From: Pseudomonas kairouanensis
GTDB lineage: Bacteria > Pseudomonadota > Gammaproteobacteria > Pseudomonadales > Pseudomonadaceae
Length of the DNA: 64,000 bases
Assembly: GCF_004682055.1 (NCBI RefSeq)
Contig: NZ_QUZU01000005.1
Span: 62,001 to 126,000 of the forward strand
Direction: 5' to 3'
The notes below the pieces were generated by a model. The model did not search any database. It was given only the letters and a program-made list of their open reading frames with translations, and was not told where the DNA came from. Shown here piece by piece: positions 1 through 11,240 of this stretch. The position numbers were made by a program, and so were the translations under genes. How positions within the stretch are numbered: position 1 is the first letter of the stretch; every line of letters begins with the position of its first letter.

Positions 1-615
1 CAGCGCTTCGCTGACCAGGTCTTTCTTGATGTCGGGGTAGTGCACGTCAACGATTTTTTGCAGGGTGGTGCGGTCTGGGAAGGCGATGTAATGGAAGAAG
101 CAGCGGCGCAGGAACGCGTCCGGCAGCTCTTTTTCATTGTTGGAGGTAATGATGATGATCGGGCGTTTCTTGGCCTTGATGGTCTCGTCGATCTCGTAGA
201 CGTAGAACTCCATCTTGTCGAGTTCTTGCAGCAGGTCGTTGGGGAACTCGATGTCGGCCTTGTCGATTTCATCGATCAGCAGGATTACCCGCTCTTCGGA
301 CTCGAAGGCTTCCCACAGCTTGCCCTTTTTCAGGTAGTTGCGTACGTCGTGCACCTTGTCCACGCCCAGTTGGGAGTCGCGCAGGCGGCTGACCGCATCG
401 TACTCATACAGGCCCTGGTGGGCTTTGGTGGTGGACTTGATGTGCCAGGTGATCAGCTTGGCGCCGAAGGACTCGGCCAGTTGCTCGGCAAGCATGGTCT
501 TGCCAGTGCCGGGCTCGCCCTTGACCAGCAATGGCCGTTCCAGGGTGATGGCGGCGTTGACGGCCAGTTTCAGGTCGTCGGTGGCCACATAGGCCTGGGT
601 GCCTTCGAACTTCAT
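1..615 (-). CDS. MoxR-family AAA+ ATPase, C-terminal part outside window
   Basis: This is the N-terminal 205 codons of an AAA+ ATPase of the MoxR type; the rest lies left of the window. Walker A GEPGTGKT is at residues 33-40, Walker B ILLIDEID at about 111-118, and a sensor-like ITSNNEKELPDAFLRR stretch follows at about 155. MoxR ATPases act as chaperones that mature partner proteins, often von Willebrand A-domain proteins encoded next to them; such a partner would lie outside the window. The ATG at 613-615 has a GAGG ribosome site about nine bases upstream. Family assignment is firm; the specific client is unknown. Confidence 0.88.
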   Translation of the reverse strand, partial: MKFEGTQAYVATDDLKLAVNAAITLERPLLVKGEPGTGKTMLAEQLAESFGAKLITWHIKSTTKAHQGLYEYDAVSRLRDSQLGVDKVHDVRNYLKKGKLWEAFESEERVILLIDEIDKADIEFPNDLLQELDKMEFYVYEIDETIKAKKRPIIIITSNNEKELPDAFLRRCFFHYIAFPDRTTLQKIVDVHYPDIKKDLVSEAL

Positions 616-720
616 CGGTGTTTCCTCGAATTCATCAATGCCCGGACTATACCGCGCAGCCCCGGCGACTGTGAACGCAGACGGGTTATTCAGTCTCTGA
701 ATGGGTGGTCACCCGACCCC

Positions 721-822
721 CTGTAGGAGCGAGCTTGCTCGCGAAGAACGCAAGGGCACCGCGTTTATCAAGGCAGCCCGCGTTATCGTTGATACTTTTC
801 GCGAGCAAGCTCGCTCCTACAG
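721..822. repeat. REP doublet (REPIN)
   Basis: Two REP copies face each other: CTGTAGGAGCGAGCTTGCTC at the left end and its near-exact reverse complement at about 797-822, separated by an unrelated spacer. It lies between the convergent-free gap of the MoxR and DUF748 genes. Same family as most other doublets in this window. Confidence 0.9.
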
Positions 823-831
823 GCGGCGGGT

Positions 832-1908
832 TTAGTCGGTGCTGGGCTTGGGTTGCTCGTAGCGCGCATTAAAGGCCTGGATGAAACCATTACGCAAAAT
901 CGCCAAAAACGCCGAGAACGCGCTGACATCCTGCTGATGTACGCTGCCACTCAGTTCCACGCGGGTGGCAAATTGGTTTTTTTGCTGGTTTTTCAGTACG
1001 GTCTCACTGGCCCCGACCACCGCCTCCCAGATCGAGCGGAAGACGTTCTTGTCCTTGTTCTCTACGTCCTGCTTCCAGTCGAACACTTCCACATCCCGCA
1101 GCAGCGGCTTGATATAGCCGGTGAGCTGGCCTTTCTCGGCCTGGGCCTCGATCACCACATCGCCGGTGCCAGCCTTGAAGTCGAACTTGCCGTAGGCCGA
1201 GGCGAAGTCGTTCATGCGCTTGAGTTGCAGGTCTTTGGCGCGAAATCGGAACTCGAAGTTTTCAAAATTACTCAAGGGATCAAAGGTAGCGGTGGCTTCC
1301 AGTGGCGCCTGGCCTTGCAGCAGGGCCTTGCCTTCGAAGCGGGCGTCGCGCTTGCCTTTGACGTCGACGATATTGGTCAGGTTGTAGAAGCTGGCGTTCA
1401 CATTGGTCGCGTTGATGTTCACGGGCGGTTTGGAGTTGAAGTTGCGAAAGGCGATCTTGCCGTCTTCGATGCGCACTTCATCGAGGGTAATGGGGGCCAG
1501 CTTGCTGAGCTGCTCGCGCCAGTCGGTGCCCTTACCGGTCTGGGACGCCTGCTTGTTGGCGCCGCCATCGACGAAGTTCACCTCAGGGTTGATAAACCGT
1601 ACCTTGGCCACCACCGCATGATCATTGATCAACGACTGCCAACTCACCGACAGGTCGATCAACGGTGCCTTGACGAAAGGCACCGGCACCTTGCCGTCGA
1701 CTTTGACGATCTCCAGGCCGTTGATCTTGTACGCGCCGCGCCACAGGGCCAGGTCCACATCGGTGACCTGGCCGCGGTAGTCGCCCATGTTGGCGAGCTT
1801 GTCATTCAGATAGTTGCGCACCAGATAGGGCAGGGCGAGGTTCAGGGCAACCAGCACCACCACCAGAGCGGCGGCCGTCCATAGTGGCCAGCTGTAGCGA
1901 CGTTTCAT
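832..1908 (-). CDS. DUF748 (AsmA-like) membrane-anchored protein
   Basis: A 358-residue protein with one N-terminal hydrophobic segment (about residues 8-30, the WTAAALVVVLVALNLALPYLV region) followed by a long region rich in alternating hydrophobic residues. The layout, including the LALWRGAYKINGLEI and PLIDLSVSW segments, matches the DUF748 family, distantly AsmA-like proteins thought to sit in the periplasm anchored in the inner membrane. ATG at 1906-1908 is preceded by GGAG about ten bases upstream. The biochemical role is unknown; related AsmA-like proteins are linked to envelope lipid transport, which is only an analogy here. Divergent from cysK. Confidence 0.75.
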   Translation of the reverse strand: MKRRYSWPLWTAAALVVVLVALNLALPYLVRNYLNDKLANMGDYRGQVTDVDLALWRGAYKINGLEIVKVDGKVPVPFVKAPLIDLSVSWQSLINDHAVVAKVRFINPEVNFVDGGANKQASQTGKGTDWREQLSKLAPITLDEVRIEDGKIAFRNFNSKPPVNINATNVNASFYNLTNIVDVKGKRDARFEGKALLQGQAPLEATATFDPLSNFENFEFRFRAKDLQLKRMNDFASAYGKFDFKAGTGDVVIEAQAEKGQLTGYIKPLLRDVEVFDWKQDVENKDKNVFRSIWEAVVGASETVLKNQQKNQFATRVELSGSVHQQDVSAFSAFLAILRNGFIQAFNARYEQPKPSTD

Positions 1909-2034
1909 GGGGGGTGTTCTCCATACAGGTAGGCGATTGACCGCCGGGTACCCCGCAACGTTCCTCTGACTGGACGCCTTGCACCTCTAGGCATACCCTT
2001 ATGCCCTTCCTGAAACCGCCAAATAGGACCCGTC

Positions 2035-3009
2035 ATGAGCCGCATTTTTGCAGACAACGCGCACTCCATCGGCAATACCCCCCTGGTACAGATCAATCGC
2101 ATCGCACCGCGTGGCGTGACCATCCTGGCCAAGATCGAAGGGCGCAACCCTGGGTACTCGGTGAAGTGCCGCATTGGCGCGAACATGATCTGGGACGCCG
2201 AAAGCACCGGCAAACTCAAGCCGGGCATGACCATTGTCGAACCCACGTCCGGCAACACCGGCATCGGCCTGGCATTTGTCGCCGCCGCCCGTGGCTACAA
2301 GTTGCTGTTGACCATGCCCGCATCCATGAGCATCGAGCGGCGCAAGGTGCTCAAGGCCCTGGGCGCCGAACTGGTGCTGACCGAGCCGGCCAAGGGCATG
2401 AAGGGCGCCATCGAGAAAGCCGCTGAAATCGTTGAGAGCGACCCGGCCCAGTACTTTATGCCGGGCCAGTTCGAAAACCCGGCCAACCCTGCAATCCACG
2501 AAAAAACCACCGGCCCGGAGATCTGGAACGACACCGATGGCGCCGTGGACGTGCTGGTGGCGGGCGTGGGTACCGGCGGCACCATCACCGGCGTGTCGCG
2601 CTACATCAAGAACATTGCGGGCAAACCGATCCTGTCGGTGGCCGTGGAGCCCATCGTGTCGCCGGTGATCACCCAGGCGCTGGCCGGTGAGGAGATCAAG
2701 CCCAGCCCCCACAAGATCCAGGGCATCGGCGCCGGTTTTGTGCCGAAGAACCTCGACCTGTCGATGGTTGACCGGGTGGAATTGGCCAGCGATGAAGAGT
2801 CCAAGGCCATGGCCCTGCGCCTGATGCAGGAAGAAGGGATTTTGTGCGGTATCTCCTGCGGCGCGGCCATGGCCGTGGCGGTGCGCCTGGCGCAGAAGCC
2901 GGAGATGCAGGGCAAGACCATCGTGGTGATTCTGCCGGACTCCGGTGAGCGCTACCTGTCGAGCATGTTGTTCAGTGATTTGTTTACCGAGCAGGAAAAC
3001 CAGGCTTGA
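2035..3009 (+). CDS. cysK: cysteine synthase A (O-acetylserine sulfhydrylase)
   Basis: PLP enzyme of 324 residues that makes L-cysteine from O-acetylserine and sulfide in the cytoplasm. The PLP lysine is K44 in the SVKCR context, the substrate loop TSGNTG is at about 74-79, and the glycine-rich phosphate loop GTGGTITG is at about 175-182. The [15 protein letters not shown] segment favours CysK over CysM. Full length for the family. The ATG at 2035 follows TAGGAC. A candidate hairpin terminator follows at 3029-3055. Single gene; neighbours point to no pathway cluster. Confidence 0.93.
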   Translation: MSRIFADNAHSIGNTPLVQINRIAPRGVTILAKIEGRNPGYSVKCRIGANMIWDAESTGKLKPGMTIVEPTSGNTGIGLAFVAAARGYKLLLTMPASMSIERRKVLKALGAELVLTEPAKGMKGAIEKAAEIVESDPAQYFMPGQFENPANPAIHEKTTGPEIWNDTDGAVDVLVAGVGTGGTITGVSRYIKNIAGKPILSVAVEPIVSPVITQALAGEEIKPSPHKIQGIGAGFVPKNLDLSMVDRVELASDEESKAMALRLMQEEGILCGISCGAAMAVAVRLAQKPEMQGKTIVVILPDSGERYLSSMLFSDLFTEQENQA

Positions 3010-3028
3010 TGTGTGTCAGCACCGATAC

Positions 3029-3060
3029 CTTGGGCCTTCTGCATACTGGCCCAAGTGTTT
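3029..3060 (+). terminator. candidate terminator after cysK
   Basis: Eight-base stem CTTGGGCC / GGCCCAAG with an 11-base loop, followed by TGTTT. The U tract is short, so termination is plausible but not certain. Confidence 0.5.
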
Positions 3061-3094
3061 ATGATGCCCGGCGCATTTTTTCAGGAGTTGCTGC

Positions 3095-4030
3095 ATGACC
3101 TTTTCTTTGGCGGCCAAGCTGTCGGTGTTGCTGGTGTTTATCGGCAGCACGCTGTACGTGCACCTGCGCGGCAAGGCCCGTTTGCCGGTGTTGCGCCAGT
3201 TCGTCAACCATTCGGCGCTGTTCGCCCCGTATAACGCCTTGATGTACCTGTTTTCGGCGGTGCCGTCCAAGCCCTACCTGGACCGCAGCAAGTTCCCGGA
3301 ACTGGATGTGCTCAAGGACAACTGGCAAGTGATCCGCGAAGAGGCCATGCACCTGTTCGACGAGGGTTACATCCGCGCCGCCGAAAAGAACAACGACGCC
3401 GGGTTTGGTTCGTTCTTCAAGAAGGGTTGGAAGCGCTTCTACCTCAAGTGGTACGACAAGCCGCTGCCATCGGCCGAGGCGCTGTGCCCTAAAACCGTGG
3501 CCCTGGTCAGCAGCATTCCCAACGTCAAGGGCGCGATGTTTGCCCTGTTGCCGGGCGGCAGCCACCTCAACCCGCACCGCGACCCGTTTGCCGGTTCCCT
3601 GCGCTATCACCTGGGGCTGTCCACGCCGAACTCCGACGCTTGCCGCATCTTCGTCGATGGCGAGGAGTACGCCTGGCGCGACGGTGACGACGTGATGTTC
3701 GACGAAACCTACGTGCACTGGGTGAAGAACGAAACCGAAACCACCCGTGTGATCCTGTTCTGCGACATCGAGCGGCCGTTGAGTAACCCCTTGATGACCC
3801 GCGTCAACCGTTGGGTCAGCAAGCAACTGGGCCGCGCCACCGCGCCGCAGAACCTGGATGACGAGCGTGTGGGCGGGATCAACCAGGCGTATGCCTGGAG
3901 CAAGACGTTCAGCGACAAGTTCAGCGGGGTGGTCAAGCAGTGGAAACGCAAGCATCCCAAGGCTTATCGGGTTGCGCGGCCGGTGTTGGCGGTGGTTGTG
4001 CTGGTACTGCTGTGGAAGTGGTTGTTCTGA
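3095..4030 (+). CDS. lpxO: lipid A 2-hydroxylase LpxO-like dioxygenase
   Basis: A 311-residue Fe(II)/2-oxoglutarate-dependent hydroxylase of the aspartyl/asparaginyl beta-hydroxylase fold. An N-terminal hydrophobic segment (residues 5-22) and a C-terminal one (VLAVVVLVLLWKW) suggest membrane attachment. The iron ligands are visible as H161-x-D163 (NPHRDP) and H208 (YVHWVKN). LpxO enzymes hydroxylate the secondary fatty acid of lipid A at the inner membrane. ATG at 3095 is preceded by CAGGAG at good spacing. The substrate is inferred from family and from the membrane segments; a general beta-hydroxylase remains possible. Confidence 0.82.
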   Translation: MTFSLAAKLSVLLVFIGSTLYVHLRGKARLPVLRQFVNHSALFAPYNALMYLFSAVPSKPYLDRSKFPELDVLKDNWQVIREEAMHLFDEGYIRAAEKNNDAGFGSFFKKGWKRFYLKWYDKPLPSAEALCPKTVALVSSIPNVKGAMFALLPGGSHLNPHRDPFAGSLRYHLGLSTPNSDACRIFVDGEEYAWRDGDDVMFDETYVHWVKNETETTRVILFCDIERPLSNPLMTRVNRWVSKQLGRATAPQNLDDERVGGINQAYAWSKTFSDKFSGVVKQWKRKHPKAYRVARPVLAVVVLVLLWKWLF

Positions 4031-4046
4031 TCTGAACGCGGTCAAA

Positions 4047-4140
4047 AATGTGGGAGCGGGCTTGCTCGCGAATGCGGTATGTCAGTCACAAATGTTTCGA
4101 CTGATCCACCGCATTCGCGAGCAAGGCCCCTCCCACATTT
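4047..4140. repeat. REP doublet (REPIN)
   Basis: Left copy GTGGGAGCGGGCTTGCTCGC and an inverted right copy that has GGCCCC instead of GCCCGC, between the convergent 3' ends of lpxO and acnA. Confidence 0.88.
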
Positions 4141-4156
4141 GGTTTTGCAGTGTTGC

Positions 4157-6898
<2,742 letters not shown>

Positions 6899-7089
6899 GA
6901 CACGACTCCTTATGGGTCCGCACGGCTACGGACCTGACGGGACGAACAGAGCTATCAACTTAGCGCTGTTTTCATTAGCAGGCTAATAACTGGACTCTAT
7001 GGTGAAGTCCAAGGTTCCGAAGTCGGCTATCATGCGCGCGTTTTCATGACAGGCATTGCGCTACAGCAATCCCGTTGCCAGGAGATTTG

Positions 7090-8160
7090 ATGAACACCCT
7101 CTTTATGCACTGCCGCCCAGGTTTCGAAGGCGAAGTCTGTTCCGAGATCGCGGAACACGCCGCGCGCCTGAACGTTTCCGGCTACGCCAAGGCCAAGACC
7201 GGCAGCGCCTGCGCCGAATTTGTCTGCACCGAGGAAGACGGCGCCCAGCGCCTGATGCACGGCCAGCGTTTTGCCGAGCTGATCTTCCCGAGGCAGTGGG
7301 CGCGCGGGGTGTTCATCGACCTGCCGGAAACCGACCGCATCAGCGTGATCCTCGCCCACCTGCAAGGCTTCCCGGTGTGCGGTAGCCTGTGGCTGGAGAT
7401 GGTCGACACCAATGATGGCAAAGAGCTTTCAAACTTCTGCAAGAAATTCGAAGTGCACCTGCGCAAGGCCTTGCTCAATGCCGGCAAGCTGGTGAATGAC
7501 CCGAGCAAGCCACGCCTGTTGCTGACCTTCAAGAGCGGCCGCGAGGTGTTCATGGGCCTGGCGGAGTCGAACAACTCGGCGATGTGGCCCATGGGCATCC
7601 CGCGCCTGAAGTTCCCGCGCGAGGCGCCGAGCCGTTCGACCCTCAAGCTGGAGGAGGCCTGGCACCACTTCATCCCTCGCGATCAGTGGGACGAGCGCCT
7701 GCATGGCGACATGACCGGCGTGGACCTGGGCGCCGCCCCCGGCGGCTGGACCTGGCAACTGGTCAACCGCGGCATGCTGGTGACCGCCATCGACAACGGC
7801 CCCATGGCCGAAAGCCTGATGGACACGGGCCTGGTGCAACACTTGATGGCCGATGGTTTTACCTTCGTGCCCAAGCAGCCGGTGGACTGGATGGTCTGCG
7901 ATATCGTCGAAAAACCGGCGCGCAACGCAGCCCTGCTGGAAACCTGGATCGGCGAGGGGCATTGCCGCGAAGCGGTGGTGAACCTGAAATTACCGATGAA
8001 GCAGCGTTATGCCGAGGTGAAGCGTTTGCTCGAACGTATCGAGGAAGGCTTCAAGACGCGGGGCATTCGGGTGGAGATTGGCTGCAAGCAGCTGTATCAC
8101 GACCGCGAGGAAGTGACCTGCCACCTGCGCCGCCTGGTGGATGTGAAGAAGCGCAAGTAG
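7090..8160 (+). CDS. rlmM: 23S rRNA 2'-O-methyltransferase RlmM (C2498)
   Basis: A 356-residue SAM-dependent methyltransferase that 2'-O-methylates cytidine 2498 of 23S rRNA. An N-terminal THUMP-like part (about 1-180) precedes a Rossmann domain with the SAM motif DLGAAPGGWTWQL at about 217-229 and the VCDIVEKPAR motif. I chose the ATG at 7090 because AGGAG lies seven bases before it; an in-frame ATG 15 bases earlier lacks such a site. Length fits the family. Its last 110 bases are overlapped on the other strand by the reading frame of the terpene-cyclase-like gene. Confidence 0.93.
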   Translation: MNTLFMHCRPGFEGEVCSEIAEHAARLNVSGYAKAKTGSACAEFVCTEEDGAQRLMHGQRFAELIFPRQWARGVFIDLPETDRISVILAHLQGFPVCGSLWLEMVDTNDGKELSNFCKKFEVHLRKALLNAGKLVNDPSKPRLLLTFKSGREVFMGLAESNNSAMWPMGIPRLKFPREAPSRSTLKLEEAWHHFIPRDQWDERLHGDMTGVDLGAAPGGWTWQLVNRGMLVTAIDNGPMAESLMDTGLVQHLMADGFTFVPKQPVDWMVCDIVEKPARNAALLETWIGEGHCREAVVNLKLPMKQRYAEVKRLLERIEEGFKTRGIRVEIGCKQLYHDREEVTCHLRRLVDVKKRK

Positions 8161-9583
8161 CCACGTCGGCTAAAGCGTTGACCACAAAAATGCAGGCCAG
8201 CACCGGGAAACGATACGGAATCGGCCGCGGCGCAGCCTGGTCGGCGAGCAAATGGCCGGGCGAGTGCCGGTGTTTTTTCAGGTAGTTCACGCCACGCCGC
8301 ACGCTCTCGGTGTATCCCGCGCCGCTCAGCGCACTGAGGGCGTGGGCACTGCTGATCACATCGCTGGCTTGCCCCGCCACCTGGCCCCATCCGCCATCCG
8401 GGTTTTGCGTGCGGTGCAGATAGGCCATGGAACTGGCCAGCACCCGGTCGTCACCCTGGTCACACAACCGCAGTGCAGCGCTAGCGCGCGCAATGGCAAA
8501 GGTTGAACTCAGGCTCCAGCTGCGCTCGAACGTGCCGTCCTCCTGCTGGGCACCGCGCAAAAACCTCAAGGCGCTGTCCACGACCTCCCTGTAAGTGTCA
8601 CCGGCCGGTTGCAGCACCAGGATCGCGTTGGCGGTCATCGTGGCTTCGCACGGGTGATGGCGCAGGTAAGTGGGAAAGCCTCCGTCAGGGTTGGCCATGC
8701 TCGCCAGATAATCCTGGCCGCGCCGGATCGTCGATGCATACCTCACGGGATCTACCTGCTGCAGGCACTCGACGGCCAGGCAAGTGCTATCGATATCGGT
8801 TTGGCGCACGTTCTCGGTGTACGCCCACGCACCGTCCTGCGCTTGTAGCGACACCAGGTAGTCAGCCATCTGCCGCACCCGCACCGAACGCCTGCCGGCT
8901 TTGCTCAGGGCAAGCCCGGCGAAGGCGGTGAGGTAAACCGTCATATGGGTGATAAAGGGCAGCCCGCCGTCGGCGTTGCGTTGGTTGAGGAGGCTATGGA
9001 CGCCTTGGATCAGCAGCGGATGAGCCGGTGCACAGGTGTGCAAGGCCAGTAACCCGATCAAGTGGGCCGACAGATGGCCCTCCCAGACTTCCCTGGCGCT
9101 GCCGTGGCCCAGTTGTTCGAGAAGAAAGTGACGGTCCTGCGCGAGGATCGGCTGGCCGTTGCCATGGGTGTTGATGATCTTGATCGCGCACAGGGTCAGG
9201 CATACCCAGGCGGCCTGGCCTGTGTAGTCAATCGAGGCGCTGTCTTCGGGGGGGAGGTACGCGGTAGCGTGGATCAGCGCCAGGTAGGTGGTGAACATCC
9301 ATTTTTTGCGTTCGACCCGCAGGTGTTCCCTGGGCAGCGTGTTGGTGAGCAGGCCGCGCTCAACGGCATGCAGGTTTTTGCCTTGCAGGTAGCGGTCCAG
9401 AAACCGGGCCAGTGAGCGCTGCACCTGTGGCAGGCACTGCATGCGACGCAGTAAAACCAGCATCAACAGCGACTCCAGGCCACGGCTGTTGCAGCGTTGG
9501 CGGATGGAGCCTTGGTCGTCGATGTACTGCATTAGCTCATCACGGGCGGCGGTCTTCAGAGCGTGGAGGTGTGAGGGTTTCAT
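8051..9583 (-). CDS. class II terpene cyclase-like protein (squalene-hopene cyclase repeats)
   Basis: A 510-residue protein built of alpha-alpha barrel repeats of the prenyltransferase/squalene-oxidase type. QW-like motifs are QRNADGGLPF (201-210), QAQDGAW (247-253), MANPDGGFPTY (297-306), QEDGTF (347-352) and QNPDGGW (393-399). The class II aspartate motif position reads DIDST (263-267): the central proton-donor Asp is kept, the fourth position is Ser instead of Asp. The length is nearer bacterial class II diterpene cyclases (about 500) than squalene-hopene cyclase (about 630). The fold ends near residue 476, exactly where the frame enters antisense rlmM; the last 34 residues look like read-through. 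No good ribosome site precedes ATG 9583. It is divergent from a class I terpene synthase, so a two-step terpene pathway is inferred; substrate unknown. Confidence 0.75.
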   Translation of the reverse strand: MKPSHLHALKTAARDELMQYIDDQGSIRQRCNSRGLESLLMLVLLRRMQCLPQVQRSLARFLDRYLQGKNLHAVERGLLTNTLPREHLRVERKKWMFTTYLALIHATAYLPPEDSASIDYTGQAAWVCLTLCAIKIINTHGNGQPILAQDRHFLLEQLGHGSAREVWEGHLSAHLIGLLALHTCAPAHPLLIQGVHSLLNQRNADGGLPFITHMTVYLTAFAGLALSKAGRRSVRVRQMADYLVSLQAQDGAWAYTENVRQTDIDSTCLAVECLQQVDPVRYASTIRRGQDYLASMANPDGGFPTYLRHHPCEATMTANAILVLQPAGDTYREVVDSALRFLRGAQQEDGTFERSWSLSSTFAIARASAALRLCDQGDDRVLASSMAYLHRTQNPDGGWGQVAGQASDVISSAHALSALSGAGYTESVRRGVNYLKKHRHSPGHLLADQAAPRPIPYRFPVLACIFVVNALADVATCASSHPPGGAGGRSLPRGRDTAACSQSPPECPAS

Positions 9584-9751
9584 CGTCCGGATGCGTCAGT
9601 CGGCCCAACTCTTCTTAAGCGTGACCTGTGGGGGGCAAGGCATAAGACTGGTTGGCGATATACCGCCAGGGCGGTAGTGCAAATGGTCATTTTGCAGCGG
9701 CGCGACTTCATGGTTTTTAAAGGCATTGCAACCGATGCGCAGGGAGCCGCC
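9584..9751. promoter_or_regulatory. divergent promoter region of the terpene gene pair
   Basis: This 168-base gap separates the two divergently oriented terpene genes and must carry both promoters unless transcription enters from outside. I could not pick out convincing -35/-10 boxes or an operator by eye. The rightward gene has a clear AGGGAG ribosome site at its end; the leftward one does not. Confidence 0.5.
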
Positions 9752-10834
9752 ATGAGACCGATCACTGTTCCACCCATTTACTGCCCGCTGCCCGTGAGGC
9801 AGCACCCGACCAGGGATGCAGTAGAGCAGCCCTGCCGTGAATGGCTGCAGCGATGGGGCCTGTTCCCCAGTCAGTGGCAGCGCGAACGGTTGGGTGCAAT
9901 GAGGGTGGGTCAGTTGTGCAGCATGATTTACCCCGTTGGCCCACAGCAAACCCTGCAAATTGCCACGGATTACATCATGTGGGCCTTTGCCTTCGACGAT
10001 GAGTTGTGTGATGAGGGCCCGGCGAGTGAAGACCCGGGCCTGTTGATCGAGGCCAGTTGCCGGATCCAGCGCATGCTGGAATCACCTGAAAAGGAGGTGG
10101 ACCCCACTGATCGCTATGGCAAGGCCCTGCTGGATATTCGGCGACGCCTGCTGGCCGAATGCCAAGAGACGCAGGCGGCTAGATTCGGTGCGTTGATGCG
10201 CACCTATTTCATGGCCGAAATGTGGAAGTCCGTCTCGGCGCAGCCGTCGTTGAGCGACTACATGCCCCAGCGTCTGATGGGCGGTGGCGGCATGACCTTT
10301 CCCTTTTTCTGTCACGCCGTGCCCCGGCTCGACTTGGATGAAGGCGAGTTGGCCGACCGGCGGATCGTCGCGTTGACGGAAATGGCGGCCATGTTTGCCT
10401 TGTGGGACAACGATATTTTTTCCTGGCCCAAGGAGGTGTTTCGTCAACAGAACAAGAAGGGTCACAACCTGATCGAGGTGATTGGCCGTGAGTACTGCTG
10501 CTCGGTGGAAGATGCACTGGTGGTTGCCGTCGATCTGCGTGAGCGCACGCAAGGTCTGTATCTAAGGCTGCATGAGTGCATGCTGGGCCAGGTGTCGCCA
10601 CCGATGCGCGAGTACTTGCTGGGATTGAATGCCTACATCAGCGGGGTATTGCAATGGCACCGCACAACGCCACGGTTCCGGTTTATCAACGGGGTGGATG
10701 GCGCCGCATGCCTGCGCGGTGGGGAGCCCGCGAGCAGCCCGCGCCCGCTGGGGGGCGACGCGCCGCCAATCGCCTCGATCGCCTGGTGGTGGCATTACGA
10801 CCCTGCGGCTAAAGAGCGGTGGTCCGGGCCTTGA
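9752..10834 (+). CDS. class I terpene synthase
   Basis: A 360-residue single-domain terpene cyclase. The aspartate-rich metal motif DDELCDE is at 82-88, the NSE triad reads N220-D-x-x-S224-x-x-x-E228 (NDIFSWPKE), and an RF pair at 308-309 stands where bacterial synthases carry RY. These define ionisation-initiated (class I) cyclisation of a prenyl diphosphate with Mg2+. The ATG at 9752 is chosen because AGGGAG lies five bases upstream; an in-frame ATG at 9677 lacks one. The product cannot be read from sequence. The neighbour on the other strand is class II-like, which suggests a bicyclic diphosphate as substrate, but FPP, GPP or GGPP used directly is possible. The last 45 residues are poorly conserved-looking. 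Confidence 0.85.
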   Translation: MRPITVPPIYCPLPVRQHPTRDAVEQPCREWLQRWGLFPSQWQRERLGAMRVGQLCSMIYPVGPQQTLQIATDYIMWAFAFDDELCDEGPASEDPGLLIEASCRIQRMLESPEKEVDPTDRYGKALLDIRRRLLAECQETQAARFGALMRTYFMAEMWKSVSAQPSLSDYMPQRLMGGGGMTFPFFCHAVPRLDLDEGELADRRIVALTEMAAMFALWDNDIFSWPKEVFRQQNKKGHNLIEVIGREYCCSVEDALVVAVDLRERTQGLYLRLHECMLGQVSPPMREYLLGLNAYISGVLQWHRTTPRFRFINGVDGAACLRGGEPASSPRPLGGDAPPIASIAWWWHYDPAAKERWSGP

Positions 10835-10872
10835 AATTGGGCAACAATGCACGCCAGTTTCAGGAGTGAACC

Positions 10873-11124
10873 ATGAGCGAAATTTTCGACACCGCCGTCG
10901 ACGGTACCCTCGACGCCACCGGCCTCAACTGCCCGGAGCCGGTGATGATGCTGCACCAGCACATCCGCGACCTGCCGCCCGGCGGCTTGCTCAAGGTGAT
11001 CGCCACCGACCCGTCCACGCGCCGCGATATTCCCAAGTTCTGTGTCTTCCTGGACCACGAACTGGTGGATCAGCAGGAACAGGCCGGGACCTACCTGTAC
11101 TGGATTCGCAAGAAATCCGCCTGA
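10873..11124 (+). CDS. tusA: sulfur transfer protein TusA
   Basis: An 83-residue sulfur carrier that accepts persulfide from IscS and passes it on for 2-thiolation of tRNA wobble uridine and other sulfur uses. The active cysteine is C20 in the family motif LNCPEPVM (CPxP). Length is typical. ATG 10873 follows CAGGAG. It lies 38 bases after the terpene synthase gene on the same strand, so it may be partly co-transcribed with it, although the pairing is probably accidental. Confidence 0.94.
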   Translation: MSEIFDTAVDGTLDATGLNCPEPVMMLHQHIRDLPPGGLLKVIATDPSTRRDIPKFCVFLDHELVDQQEQAGTYLYWIRKKSA

Positions 11125-11138
11125 TTGGCGCTGGCTAC

Positions 11139-11240
11139 CTGTGGGAGCGAGCTTGCTCGCGAAAAACGTTAACGAAAACGCAGTGCTTCAGGTTTAACGC
11201 GGCGTTCTCAAGTCTTTCGCGAGCAAGCTCGCTCCTACAG
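11139..11240. repeat. REP doublet (REPIN)
   Basis: Inverted pair CTGTGGGAGCGAGCTTGCTC / GAGCAAGCTCGCTCCTACAG between tusA and the MATE gene. The TAG stop codon of the MATE gene (11235-11237) lies inside the right copy. Confidence 0.9.

Noticed and set aside
2035..3009. cysM instead of cysK
   Set aside because: The [15 protein letters not shown] segment and length of 324 residues fit CysK; CysM is shorter and differs there.
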